From Acetobacteraceae bacterium AT-5844 (GTDB taxonomy: Bacteria > Pseudomonadota > Alphaproteobacteria > Acetobacterales > Acetobacteraceae): a DNA stretch of 64,000 nt. Shown here piece by piece: positions 52,508 through 61,277 of the stretch. The notes under the pieces were generated by a model. It saw only the letters and a program-made list of their open reading frames with translations. It did no database searches and was not told the DNA's origin. The stretch's first letter is position 1, and the number at the start of each line of letters is the position of its first letter. The position numbers and the translations under genes were made by a program. Location of the stretch: positions 17,753-81,752 of the forward strand of contig JH600053.1 of assembly GCA_000245075.1 (NCBI GenBank). Direction: 5' to 3'.

Positions 52508-53137
52508 ATGACCTCTCGTTTCATTGAAGTATCGTTTGGTTTGTTGTGCATTGCGGGATTGGCAGGCTGTGGCGGTGGCTCGCCGTCTTCCACGCTGCTG
52601 GCCCAAGAGACTGCTTCCGTGAATTCAGAATACGTCCTGGGGGCGGGGGACACGTTGAGCGTCTTCGTCTATCGCTCTCCCGAGCTCAGTGCGGCAGAAC
52701 TGCCTATCCGCCCGGATGGCCGACTGTCCTTGCCGCTGGTTCCGGATATCGAGGCCGCAGGACGTACACCGACCGAGCTCGCGAAGCATATCGAACAGCG
52801 CCTCAAGGAATACGTCCGTGACCCTCTGGTCACGGTCATGGTGCGCTCCTTCCAAGGGCCGCCGAGCCGCCAGATACGCGTCATCGGTGAAGCGACCCAG
52901 CCAATGGGCATGCCCTACCGCGAGGGGCAGACGGTACTTGATGTGATGATCGCCGCGAAGGGCCTTACCCGGTATGCCGCAGGCAACCGTGCGGAGATTA
53001 TTCGTCGAGAGAGGGACGATCTCCCCGCTACAGTCATCCCGGTTCGCCTGTCTGATCTGCTGAAGGACGGCGACATGTCGCAAGATATCCCGATGCGGCC
53101 GGGGGATACCTTGGTTATCCCTCAAGGGTGGTTCTGA
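52508..53137 (+). CDS. Wza-like exopolysaccharide export lipoprotein (PEP-CTERM type)
   Basis: A 209-residue outer-membrane polysaccharide export protein. A lipoprotein signal (FGLLCIAGLAGC, Cys21) anchors it; then the Poly_export domain YVLGAGDTLSVFVYRSPELS, IRPDGRLSLPLVPDIEAAGR, and two SLBB-like segments (VIGEATQPMGMPYREGQTV, LVIPQGWF). The domain order and length match the exosortase-A-associated export family (TIGR03027-like). It forms the outer-membrane passage for the polymer. The ATG at 52508 has AAGG 8 bases upstream; the frame is open earlier but lacks a start with a signal. It begins a rightward operon of ten genes. Confidence 0.93.
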   Translation: MTSRFIEVSFGLLCIAGLAGCGGGSPSSTLLAQETASVNSEYVLGAGDTLSVFVYRSPELSAAELPIRPDGRLSLPLVPDIEAAGRTPTELAKHIEQRLKEYVRDPLVTVMVRSFQGPPSRQIRVIGEATQPMGMPYREGQTVLDVMIAAKGLTRYAAGNRAEIIRRERDDLPATVIPVRLSDLLKDGDMSQDIPMRPGDTLVIPQGWF

Positions 53138-53140
53138 CCG

Positions 53141-54637
53141 ATGGACGTTCTTGCAGCGGTGCGGCGTTACGCCGCAGTCGGATGGCGGCAACGCTGGAAA
53201 GCACTGGCCGTAGGCTGGATCGTATGCCTGATGGGATGGGCCGGCGTGTATACCATTCCCAACCAATTTGAGTCCAGCGCCCGGATCTATGCCGACGCTG
53301 ACGCGGTCCTCGGCCTGCTCCTGAGAGGCATTGCCATAGACAGCTCGCCCGCCGGTCAGGTCGAAGTTCTGCAGCGCACGTTATTAAGCCGGCCAAACCT
53401 CGAGAAGGTCATTGTCCGGACGGATCTTGATCATCGCGTTCAGACCCCAGCCGAGCGCGATGCCCTGGTCCAAAGCCTTGCGCGAGATATTCGGATTACC
53501 CCTCAGACCCGGAATCTTTTCACGATCGAGTATAGGGACCGGGACCCGAAAGTGGCGCAGGCCGTTGTTCAGACAGCGCTGACCTTATTCATGGAAGCGG
53601 CCACCGCAACGGACCGCCAACAGATGGAGAGCGCACGAGTTTTCGTTGCGCAGCAGCTGGCCGCCTATGAGGTACAGCTTAGGCAGGCGGAGAGACGCAG
53701 AGCTGAGTTTCAGGCGCGATACATCGATCTGCTTCCGTCGGAAGCTCTTGGGGGCTCGTCTCGACTGGAAGCAGCGCGTGCGAGGCTAGCCCAGGTCCAA
53801 GGCGAACTTCAGGATGCGCGGATGCGGCGTAATCTAACGCAGCAGCAGATCGACGCCATTCCAGCACGTTTGCCCCAAGAGGCGAGGGGGGGCACCGGTG
53901 GCCGGCTAGCGGAAGCCGAGCGGGATCTCCGGGAGCTTCGGCTGCGTTATACAGAGCAGCATCCAGATGTCGCGGCGGCGCGTAGTGCGGTTGCTGCGCT
54001 GAGGAGTCAGGGAGGAGGTGGCCGCAGCGGAGCGGCACCTTCAGCACCGCGAGCAAATCCGCTCTATGAGACTCTGAAGGTACGCTTGGTCGATGTGGAT
54101 GCAGAGATTGCATCGCTTGAGCGCCAGGAGACCGACGGACGGGCCGAAGTTGATCGGCTTGACGCCATCGCCCGAGCGGAGCCTGAACTACAAGCACAGT
54201 TTCTCAACCTGGACAGAGACTATGCCGTGCTTCGCAAGAATTACGAAGAACTTCTGGCACGGCGAGAATCCATCCAGATCGCAGGAGCTGCCCGCACCAG
54301 TTCGGACCGCGTCAGGCTCGAGATCATTGACCCGCCGACCTTGCCGACGCGTCCCGCGGCTCCCAACAGGCCACTGCTGTTTTCGGCGGTCTTGGTCGCC
54401 GGACTAGGAGCGGCCCTGGCCGCGACAGTCGGCTTCGTACATCTCGATCAGACCTTTTACACAGTGCACGACCTCCGACGTCTGGGCCTCCCTGTTCTCG
54501 GGGGTGTATCGAGCATCACTCCTCGCAGGAATGCGGGCGCGGCTTTTCGGTTTGGGATGGGGGTTATCGCTCTGTTCGCCGCCTTTGGTGCCGTCCTGGC
54601 AGGTATGCCGGGTATGATCGTGAGGCTTTTCGCATGA
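53141..54637 (+). CDS. XrtA-system polysaccharide chain-length determinant (Wzz type)
   Basis: A 498-residue inner-membrane protein of the PEP-CTERM chain-length family (TIGR03007-like). It has an N-terminal membrane span near residue 25-40 (ALAVGWIVCLMGWAGVYTIP), a long coiled-coil periplasmic region (VRQAERRRAEFQARY-like, LAEAERDLRELRLRYTEQHP, ETDGRAEVDRLDAIAR) and a second span near the C-terminus (LLFSAVLVAGLGAALAATVG) preceded by Pro-rich PPTLPTRPAAPNRP. No kinase domain is attached; it partners the separate kinase-like ATPase whose gene overlaps by 4 bases. It sets polymer length and links the assembly to export. Confidence 0.93.
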   Translation: MDVLAAVRRYAAVGWRQRWKALAVGWIVCLMGWAGVYTIPNQFESSARIYADADAVLGLLLRGIAIDSSPAGQVEVLQRTLLSRPNLEKVIVRTDLDHRVQTPAERDALVQSLARDIRITPQTRNLFTIEYRDRDPKVAQAVVQTALTLFMEAATATDRQQMESARVFVAQQLAAYEVQLRQAERRRAEFQARYIDLLPSEALGGSSRLEAARARLAQVQGELQDARMRRNLTQQQIDAIPARLPQEARGGTGGRLAEAERDLRELRLRYTEQHPDVAAARSAVAALRSQGGGGRSGAAPSAPRANPLYETLKVRLVDVDAEIASLERQETDGRAEVDRLDAIARAEPELQAQFLNLDRDYAVLRKNYEELLARRESIQIAGAARTSSDRVRLEIIDPPTLPTRPAAPNRPLLFSAVLVAGLGAALAATVGFVHLDQTFYTVHDLRRLGLPVLGGVSSITPRRNAGAAFRFGMGVIALFAAFGAVLAGMPGMIVRLFA

Positions 54638-55476
54638 CCATCCCCATCCGTGATCGGGCTCATCTCGTTGAGCGCGCGGTCGAGGCGTTCGGATCTGCGC
54701 CGCCTTCGCCACCGCAGTCCCGCGTTCACAGCACTGAGAGGGAGACGAAGGGGCCGGCCATCCAGTTGGCGTCGCTGATCCGAGCGGGGCTGGTGGTACT
54801 ACCAAACCATCATCAGCGGAGCCGGGTCGCAGAGGAGATGACGGTCATCCAGCAGCAGGTCCTTCGCGGCATGGAGCAAAGCGAGTCCAGCCGGAACCGC
54901 TTCATCGTCGTGACGAGTGCCAGGCCCGGTGAAGGCAAGACTTTCATCGCCCTTAATCTGGCGGCCTGTATCTCCGCGAATACGGCATACAAGGTGGTGC
55001 TGGTCGACGCGGACGGAAAACGAGATTCAATTAGCCAGAAGCTGAGCTGTGGGGAGTTTCTTGGTCTTCGCTGGCTCACTGCACAGACGGGGGGCGTGTC
55101 GCCAATTCTGGATACCGAGGTTCAGAACCTCGGGTTCCTGCCGTATGGGCGGGGCGAGACCGACTCGCAGGCGGTCCCAGCAGGGTCGTTGATCGCAGCA
55201 TCGCTCTCGCGTCTGTCGCGTTCGTTGCCCCAGCACATTTTCATCGTCGACACTCCCCCCAGCCTTTCGACGAGCGACGCCAATGCCCTGTCGGCAATTG
55301 CGGGTCAGGTTGTCATGGTTGTCGACGCGGAGAAGACGCGGAGGAACGAGGTTGAGGCCGCTCTCGACATGATGGAAGCCTGCCCTCTCCTGCAGCTTTT
55401 ACTAAACAAGGTCGGCGTAACAGCAAACGACAGCTTCGGTGCCTACGGTCAGTATGGGGCTATTCATGCCGGCTGA
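54634..55476 (+). CDS. XrtA-system tyrosine-kinase-like ATPase (CpsD/Wzc C-domain type)
   Basis: A 280-residue cytoplasmic ATPase of the exosortase TyrK/CpsD family (TIGR03018-like). Walker A is in VVTSARPGEGKTFIALNLA, Walker A' in VVLVDADGKRDSI and Walker B in HIFIVDTPPSLSTSDANALS. The C-terminal tyrosine cluster of Wzc-type kinases is reduced to two Tyr (AYGQYGAIHAG). It likely works with the chain-length protein to control polymerisation. It overlaps that gene by 4 bases and the next by 11, if the barrel protein starts at 55466. Confidence 0.92.
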   Translation: MTIPIRDRAHLVERAVEAFGSAPPSPPQSRVHSTERETKGPAIQLASLIRAGLVVLPNHHQRSRVAEEMTVIQQQVLRGMEQSESSRNRFIVVTSARPGEGKTFIALNLAACISANTAYKVVLVDADGKRDSISQKLSCGEFLGLRWLTAQTGGVSPILDTEVQNLGFLPYGRGETDSQAVPAGSLIAASLSRLSRSLPQHIFIVDTPPSLSTSDANALSAIAGQVVMVVDAEKTRRNEVEAALDMMEACPLLQLLLNKVGVTANDSFGAYGQYGAIHAG

Positions 55477-57154
55477 CTTTGCGCAACGGAAAGCGCTGAC
55501 CATGGTTTCGGTCGCGTTGGTCGGCATGGCAGGACCAGCGTTGGCGCAGGTGCCCCCATTGCCGGATGTGCGCACTCCGTCGGTGTTTCCAGCGACACCA
55601 AATCCATACACACCGGACAGCCCTTCGGATTATGAGGCCCCTTGGCCTGCTGCCAGCCCAGTCCAGCCGGGAGGTTTCAACTTTCCATACGGCGCTGTAG
55701 ATTCGCCGTCTCCCGACCCTGCACCGGGGTGGACAATTCAGCCGAGTCTTTCGCTACAGATTCTGGCAACGGACAACTATTATCAGACACGGCATGACCG
55801 CCGCTCGGAATTCGTAACCACTCTGACCCCGGGCATTCTTGTCACTGCTGATACTGCCAGAATCCGCGGCGTGGTGGCATACGAGCCGGCCCTTGAACTC
55901 CATGCTTATGGCAACGGTGACAATGGAATCTACCACAATCTCAATGGGCAGGTTCTGGTAACGGCGATTCCTGAAACTCTGTTCCTGGATCTCCGTGGAA
56001 GCGCCTATGTCCAACCTGCGGGCGGCGGCTATGCTGCATATGGTCCGACTGAGACCAGCGGACGTAATCAGGTTCAGACTTCCAGTTTTCAGCTCTCACC
56101 ATACCTCGTTCGCAGGTTCGGTGGCCTTGCCACGATGCAGGTAGGTTACGCTTTTCAGTCGGTGACTGAGGATACGAGGGATACCTCGGGCGTTTTCCTG
56201 ACCCCCTCCGGTCAGCCTTACTATTCTGATCAGAGCTTCACTGCTCACGAATTTTACGCCGTCGTCCGGACGGGCGAGAATTTCGGGCGGTTGGCGATGG
56301 AGGCCCGGGGCATATCGACAGACTATAATGGAAGCGGTGTGTTGGATGGAGCTTACCGCCGCATTGCGGCCGTAGAGGCCCGGTATGCGATCAACCGGCT
56401 GGTAGCAATACTAGGCGAGATCGGATACGAGGAGCAGAAATACAACGGAATTCCCCCGTTTCATATTTCTGAGCCAGTATGGTCAGCCGGTGTGAGGCTT
56501 TCATTCTCTCCCGACAGCTTCATTACTGCGCGGTATGGCAGGCATGACGGATTTAATTCAGCTCGCCTGGACGCCGTTCTGTCGGTGGGTGGAAGGACCA
56601 GGATTTTTGCCAACTATTCGGAGAGCCTGACAACCTCTGCTCAACGTTCAGTGGACCTTCTCAGCACCACCACGTTGGACGAGTTGGGGAATCCCGTTGA
56701 TGCTATCACGGGGGCGCCGTCTGTCTTGCCCTTTTCCAATTCTCTTCTCGGTATTCAGAGCGGCCTTATGCGTGTCCGTAGCGGCTCGGCATCGATTAGT
56801 CAGAACTGGGACCGCGACACCTTCACGCTTACGTTCCTGCGTGAGGAAAGAAGCCCTGTGTCCATCGAGCCAGGAACCTCGGCGGCGCGGCAAAGCGGCA
56901 CCTCCGGGAGCATCAGTTGGGCTCATATTCTGACGCCGGACACAACGGCGATTGGCTTTCTACAGTATGGTTCCTTCGATTCCCCGGCATATGGCAACGG
57001 TGATGTCTACACCATCGGGGCCAGCTTGGTGACCGAGCTCATGCCCGGCCTAGCCGCCACCGTCCAGCTGACGACCAGTAGCAGATCTGACGATACGTCG
57101 GGTGGGCGGTCGCTGCAGAACACTGTTATCGCAGGTCTGCGCAAGACCTTTTAA
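55466..57154 (+). CDS. XrtA-system outer-membrane beta-barrel protein
   Basis: A 562-residue secreted protein. A signal peptide (FAQRKALTMVSVALVGMAGPALAQ) leads to a Pro-rich linker (VRTPSVFPATPNPYTPDSPS) and then a repeated pattern of amphipathic beta strands (WTIQPSLSLQILATDNYYQT, ARYAINRLVAILGEIGYEEQ, LTFLREERSPVSIEPG) ending in Phe (GLRKTF), as expected for an outer-membrane barrel. It corresponds to the PEP-CTERM-associated outer-membrane family (TIGR03016-like). It may form or assist the export pore beside the Wza-like protein. The start is uncertain: 55439 (GTG), 55454 and 55466 are in frame. Confidence 0.88.
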   Translation: MPADFAQRKALTMVSVALVGMAGPALAQVPPLPDVRTPSVFPATPNPYTPDSPSDYEAPWPAASPVQPGGFNFPYGAVDSPSPDPAPGWTIQPSLSLQILATDNYYQTRHDRRSEFVTTLTPGILVTADTARIRGVVAYEPALELHAYGNGDNGIYHNLNGQVLVTAIPETLFLDLRGSAYVQPAGGGYAAYGPTETSGRNQVQTSSFQLSPYLVRRFGGLATMQVGYAFQSVTEDTRDTSGVFLTPSGQPYYSDQSFTAHEFYAVVRTGENFGRLAMEARGISTDYNGSGVLDGAYRRIAAVEARYAINRLVAILGEIGYEEQKYNGIPPFHISEPVWSAGVRLSFSPDSFITARYGRHDGFNSARLDAVLSVGGRTRIFANYSESLTTSAQRSVDLLSTTTLDELGNPVDAITGAPSVLPFSNSLLGIQSGLMRVRSGSASISQNWDRDTFTLTFLREERSPVSIEPGTSAARQSGTSGSISWAHILTPDTTAIGFLQYGSFDSPAYGNGDVYTIGASLVTELMPGLAATVQLTTSSRSDDTSGGRSLQNTVIAGLRKTF

Positions 57155-57165
57155 AGGAGGCGGAG

Positions 57166-58125
57166 ATGCATCTGGACCGATACGGGTTTCGCGAGCCGCC
57201 TTTCCAGATGACGCCGGATGCTCGCGTGTTTTTCCCCAGCACTGTCCACCGGCGAGCCTATGCCCATCTTATGTATGGCTTGGCGCAGAAAGAGGGCTTT
57301 GTCGTTGTCACAGGTGAAGTGGGGGCGGGGAAGACAACGCTCATAGAGCGTCTCTGTGGTGAACTGGATTCAGGCGGATTCGTTATTGCCCGGATTGTCA
57401 CCACGCAGGTCTCCGGCGATGACATTCTCCGCCTGGTGGCCCACGCTTTTGGGGCGCCGTCGGAGGGAACAAAGGCAGCGATCCTGCTAGGAATCACTGC
57501 CGTCCTCCGGCAAGGAGACCGGCGGCATCTCTTGATCATCGACGAGGCGCAGGCTCTCCCCCCGCAGGCGCTCGAGGAACTGCGGATGCTGTCCAACATC
57601 ACTGCGCCGGGTGAGGCGCCTCTGCAGACCATCTTGATGGGGCAGCCGCAGCTTCGGAGGCTGATGGGGCATCCGGATCTGTCGCAGCTTCGCCAGAGGG
57701 TGCTTGCCTCTTATCATCTTTCGGGCCTATCCCTCGAGGAAACACACGCCTATGTCGAGCACCGTTTGCGCGCTGTGGGATGGGCTGGAATTCCGTCTTG
57801 GGAGCCAGCGGCACTTGACATGGTGCACCGGTACAGTGGCGGAATTCCACGTCGTATCAACCGCCTTTGCTCTCGGGTCCTGCTGGGAGGAATGCTCGAC
57901 GGTAGTGACGTGATGACAGGTGAATTGGTCGAGGCGACGGCCCTCGAGCTGGAGGAGGATCTCGGATCACCCTTCGATCTGGAGGCGGCGAGGTCGCCCG
58001 TCGAGGACGAGACGCTTGAGAAACTATCGCTTCGGATAGATGCGCTCGAGAGGCTCGTGGCGCGACGGGAGCGGGTGTTCGCTCGAATCTCCGATCTTTT
58101 TACCTCGGGCGACAGGGGGCGTTGA
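57166..58125 (+). CDS. XrtA-associated secretion ATPase (ExeA-like)
   Basis: A 319-residue AAA ATPase. It starts MHLDRYGFREPPFQMTPDAR with Walker A GEVGAGKTT at residues 50-58, Walker B LLIIDEAQALPPQALEELRM, sensor-1 TILMGQPQLRRLM and the arginine-rich end YSGGIPRRINRLCSRVLLGG, matching the ExeA/GspA-like exosortase-A ATPase family (TIGR03015-like). The tail has a short coiled-coil (LEKLSLRIDALERLVARRE). It is thought to power assembly of the envelope export complex. AGGAGG lies close before the ATG. It starts 11 bases after the barrel gene. Confidence 0.93.
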   Translation: MHLDRYGFREPPFQMTPDARVFFPSTVHRRAYAHLMYGLAQKEGFVVVTGEVGAGKTTLIERLCGELDSGGFVIARIVTTQVSGDDILRLVAHAFGAPSEGTKAAILLGITAVLRQGDRRHLLIIDEAQALPPQALEELRMLSNITAPGEAPLQTILMGQPQLRRLMGHPDLSQLRQRVLASYHLSGLSLEETHAYVEHRLRAVGWAGIPSWEPAALDMVHRYSGGIPRRINRLCSRVLLGGMLDGSDVMTGELVEATALELEEDLGSPFDLEAARSPVEDETLEKLSLRIDALERLVARRERVFARISDLFTSGDRGR

Positions 58126-58126
58126 C

Positions 58127-58990
58127 ATGGTCCGCAACGCGATGAGTGTGGATGTAGAGGATTGGTTTCAGGTCCAGGCCTTTGCCGATGTGATTCGCCG
58201 GGAGGACTGGGACGGGCTTGATTCTCGTGTTGTGCCAAACACTGAAAACGTCCTCGGCCTGTTATCTGAGTACAATGTGAAGGCGACGTTCTTTGTTCTC
58301 GGGTGGGTGGCAGACCGCTATCCGCAGCTTGTCCGTTCCATCGGTGGCGCGGGCCATGAGGTGGCCAGTCACGGATACGGGCATGAGCTGGTCAGCCATA
58401 TCGGTCCTGAGCGGTTCCAGCAGGATATCCGGCGTGCAAAGCAGAGGTTAGAGGACTGTTCCGGACAACGCGTCGTGGGGTACAGGGCTCCAACCTTTTC
58501 GATAGGAGAAGCCGAGAGCAGCTGGGCATACTCTATACTCGGGGAAGAAGGATACCTCTACAGCTCGTCCATATTTCCCATAAGCCATGACCTCTACGGT
58601 TCTCCTCAGGCTCCTCGGCGGCCGCACCGGCCCAAGGAAGAAGCCGTTCTCGAGATCCCAATGACAACCGTGAAATTGGGACAGCGAAATTGGCCCTGCT
58701 CCGGCGGAGGGTGGTTCAGGATACTACCTTACGCGCCATTCAGAGCCGGAATACGGCACGTTAACGGTGCTGAAGGAGAGCCAGCGATTTTCTATTTCCA
58801 CCCCTGGGAGATCGATCCTGGTCAGCCGCGCGTGCGCCAGGCGAGTAGATTCTCGCAGTTCCGTCACTATACTGGCCTTGATCGAATGCGGAATCGTCTG
58901 AGGCGACTTCTAAAGGAATTTGATTGGGGTCGCATGGACGAGGTTTTTGCCAGAGATATACGAGGCCATGCGGAGGCGGACATAAGATGA
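58127..58990 (+). CDS. XrtA-system polysaccharide deacetylase
   Basis: A 287-residue NodB-fold deacetylase of the DUF3473/PEP-CTERM family (TIGR03006-like). Near the start is MSVDVEDWFQVQAF with the metal-binding Asp pair; then NVKATFFVLGWVADRYPQLV, the HxxxH metal ligands in EVASHGYGHELVSH, RVVGYRAPTFSIG and the late FYFHPWEIDPGQPRV. It likely removes N-acetyl groups from the polymer. The ATG at 58127 follows the ATPase stop by one base; a second ATG five codons later is also possible. It overlaps the FemAB gene by 4 bases. Confidence 0.94.
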   Translation: MVRNAMSVDVEDWFQVQAFADVIRREDWDGLDSRVVPNTENVLGLLSEYNVKATFFVLGWVADRYPQLVRSIGGAGHEVASHGYGHELVSHIGPERFQQDIRRAKQRLEDCSGQRVVGYRAPTFSIGEAESSWAYSILGEEGYLYSSSIFPISHDLYGSPQAPRRPHRPKEEAVLEIPMTTVKLGQRNWPCSGGGWFRILPYAPFRAGIRHVNGAEGEPAIFYFHPWEIDPGQPRVRQASRFSQFRHYTGLDRMRNRLRRLLKEFDWGRMDEVFARDIRGHAEADIR

Positions 58991-60021
58991 GTATACGCCT
59001 GCGCGAGATGCGATACGTTGATGAAGGGGCTTGGGACAGCTTCGTGAATCGCCATTCCCAGGCAACGTTCTTTCACCTGTCCCCATGGAGGCGGGCGATC
59101 GAAGATGTCTTCGGGCACAAGGCGCATTATCTACTGGCGGAGCAGGATGGCGACATCGTGGGTGTACTGCCGCTTGCCAGGATGAAGACCCGGCTGTTCG
59201 GCGATGCTTTGATATCGACGCCGTTTTGCGTTTACGGTGGCCCGTTGACGACTTCGCCTGAAGCCGACGCGGCGCTCGAGCGACATGCCTTGGAACTTCT
59301 TGCCCGCCTGGGCTCGTCGAGTGTTGAGCTACGTAATCTTCATGCGCCATGGATGAACTGGGGCGTCCGCGAAAGTCTATATTATACCTTCAGGAAGCCC
59401 ATGACAGGTGTGGCCGACGCCGATATGAAGGCCATCCCGCGGAAGCAACGAGCCATGGTGCGGAAGGCCGTCCAGCTTGGCTTGAAGTCGACCGCGAACT
59501 CGGACACAAGAGCGCTTTACCGCGTCTATGCCGAAAGCGTCCGCAATCTGGGAACGCCGGTCTTTTCGAAAAAATACTTTGAATATATTAGCCACGCTTT
59601 TCCTGGGATGTTCGATGTTATGATCGTACATGAAGGGGAGGAGGCTGTAGCTGCGGTTCTCAACTTCTATTTTAGAGATGAGGTTCTCCCGTATTACGGA
59701 GGTGGAACCCGGCGGGCGCGGCAAGTCGCGGCAAATGATTTTATGTATTGGGAGGTGATGCGCCGGGCGGGGTCGGAGCGAGGGTGCCGTTTGTTTGATT
59801 TTGGTCGGAGCAAGATTAACACTGGAGCGTTCGACTTCAAAAAGAACTGGGGTTTCAGCCCCGCCCCACTTCACTACTGCTACAGGCTTAGGCCTGGCGC
59901 TAAGCTCGCCGAGAATAATCCTAATAATCCAAAGTACAGATTGCTTATATCTGCTTGGAGGCATCTCCCTCTTCCTGTGGCCAACTTGCTGGGCCCACCA
60001 ATAGTTCGGGGGTTGGGATAA
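58987..60021 (+). CDS. XrtA-system FemAB-like protein
   Basis: A 344-residue protein of the exosortase-A FemAB family (TIGR03019-like). Landmarks are FVNRHSQATFFHLSPWRRAI, GHKAHYLLAEQDGDIVGVLP, FCVYGGPLTTSP, the FemAB signature KAIPRKQRAMVRKAVQLGL, LNFYFRDEVLPYYGGGTRR, and the closing FDFGRSKINTGAFDFKKNWG. Such proteins transfer an acyl or aminoacyl group onto a glycan or glycan precursor in the cytoplasm. ATG overlaps the deacetylase stop (ATGA). A sugar-transferase gene follows after 5 bases. Confidence 0.94.
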   Translation: MSIRLREMRYVDEGAWDSFVNRHSQATFFHLSPWRRAIEDVFGHKAHYLLAEQDGDIVGVLPLARMKTRLFGDALISTPFCVYGGPLTTSPEADAALERHALELLARLGSSSVELRNLHAPWMNWGVRESLYYTFRKPMTGVADADMKAIPRKQRAMVRKAVQLGLKSTANSDTRALYRVYAESVRNLGTPVFSKKYFEYISHAFPGMFDVMIVHEGEEAVAAVLNFYFRDEVLPYYGGGTRRARQVAANDFMYWEVMRRAGSERGCRLFDFGRSKINTGAFDFKKNWGFSPAPLHYCYRLRPGAKLAENNPNNPKYRLLISAWRHLPLPVANLLGPPIVRGLG

Positions 60022-60026
60022 AATCC

Positions 60027-61277
60027 ATGCCGAATCTTCTTTTCCTTTGCCACCGTATTCCATATCCTCCCGACAAAGGAGACAAGATCCGGGCCTGGAA
60101 TATCTTGAATCATCTCTCCAAGCAGTGGGAGATCGACCTTGGATGCCTGATCGATGATGCGGCCGATATCCAACACGTCCCGTTTTTAAAGAGTCGATGC
60201 CGGTCGGTAGGGGCTTTCCGAATGAATTCGCGGCTGTCGCTCTGGTTCCAGACGCTGCGCAGGATGAAGCCAGGCCAGCCCCTGAGTGTTGGATGGTTTC
60301 ACGACCCGGCCCTATGGAACTGGGTCAATGAGCGGATCTCTACGCGGCACTACGATGCGGTTTACGCCTTTTCGGCTGCCATGGCACCGTATCTGGTTGG
60401 GCCAAATCATCCCGGCCGCTCATGCCGCCGAATTCTGGATATGGTAGACGTGGATTCGGAGAAATGGTCGGAGTATGCGAAGAACTCCTCATCGCCAATG
60501 AAGTTCGTATGGAGGCGGGAAGGTAGAACCTTGCTCGCTTTCGAGCGATGGGCGGCGAGGCAGTTCGATCTCTGTACTTTCGTGTCGACAAAGGAAAGAG
60601 ACCGCTTCGGCCAGCTGGCGCCTGAAGCCGATGAGTATATCGACTGGGTGGAAAATGGGGTGGACATGGTCTACTTCAGCCCTGATCGGCAGTATGAGAA
60701 CCCTTACCGCGCCGGCGGGCCGGCCATTGTGTTTACCGGTACAATGGACTATCGGCCGAACGTGGAGGCTGTGACCTGGTTTGCAACTGAGGTTATGCCT
60801 CTTCTGCGCAAGCGGGCAGGAAAATACTCACCCACGTTCCACATCGTTGGCGCAAAGCCGGCCCGTTCTGTGTCCGAATTGGCGCAGATGCCGGGTGTTT
60901 ATGTGACCGGCGCTGTTCCAGATGTTCGTCCATATCTCGCGCATGCAGATGTCGCTGTAGCACCATTGATGATTGCTCGGGGCATTCAGAATAAAGTGCT
61001 TGAGGCGATGGCGCTCGGACGGCCGGTCGTTGCATCGTCCGCTGCTTTTGAAGGCGTGCGGGCGCGGCCCGGCCTTGATGTTCTGGTGGCGGACGGGGCA
61101 GTCGATACCGCCAGAGCTGTCGATGAAGTTCTGGATGGGAAATGGGGCGGGTTAGGCGCTGCGGCGCGCAGCACCATGTTGGCGAATTACCAGTGGTCGT
61201 CGACGCTGGCGCGTCTGGACGCGATGCTGGCAACAAATCGAGACGGCCAGGCGCCGGCTCTTGGAGCGGTCGCGTGA
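60027..61277 (+). CDS. XrtA-system sugar transferase (Stp1 family)
   Basis: A 416-residue GT-B glycosyltransferase of the PEP-CTERM/EpsH1-associated family (TIGR03087-like). The diagnostic start is LLFLCHRIPYPPDKGDKIRA with WNILNHL. Further landmarks are GCLIDDAADIQHVPFLKSRC, DAVYAFSAAMAPYLV, LDMVDVDSEKWSEYA, VENGVDMVYFSPDRQ, VFTGTMDYRPNVEAVTWFA and APLMIARGIQNKVLEAMALG. It probably adds a sugar to the lipid-linked repeat. ATG at 60027 follows the FemAB stop by 5 bases; the longer upstream frame is out of place. The next gene's GTG overlaps its stop by 4 bases. Confidence 0.94.
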   Translation: MPNLLFLCHRIPYPPDKGDKIRAWNILNHLSKQWEIDLGCLIDDAADIQHVPFLKSRCRSVGAFRMNSRLSLWFQTLRRMKPGQPLSVGWFHDPALWNWVNERISTRHYDAVYAFSAAMAPYLVGPNHPGRSCRRILDMVDVDSEKWSEYAKNSSSPMKFVWRREGRTLLAFERWAARQFDLCTFVSTKERDRFGQLAPEADEYIDWVENGVDMVYFSPDRQYENPYRAGGPAIVFTGTMDYRPNVEAVTWFATEVMPLLRKRAGKYSPTFHIVGAKPARSVSELAQMPGVYVTGAVPDVRPYLAHADVAVAPLMIARGIQNKVLEAMALGRPVVASSAAFEGVRARPGLDVLVADGAVDTARAVDEVLDGKWGGLGAAARSTMLANYQWSSTLARLDAMLATNRDGQAPALGAVA

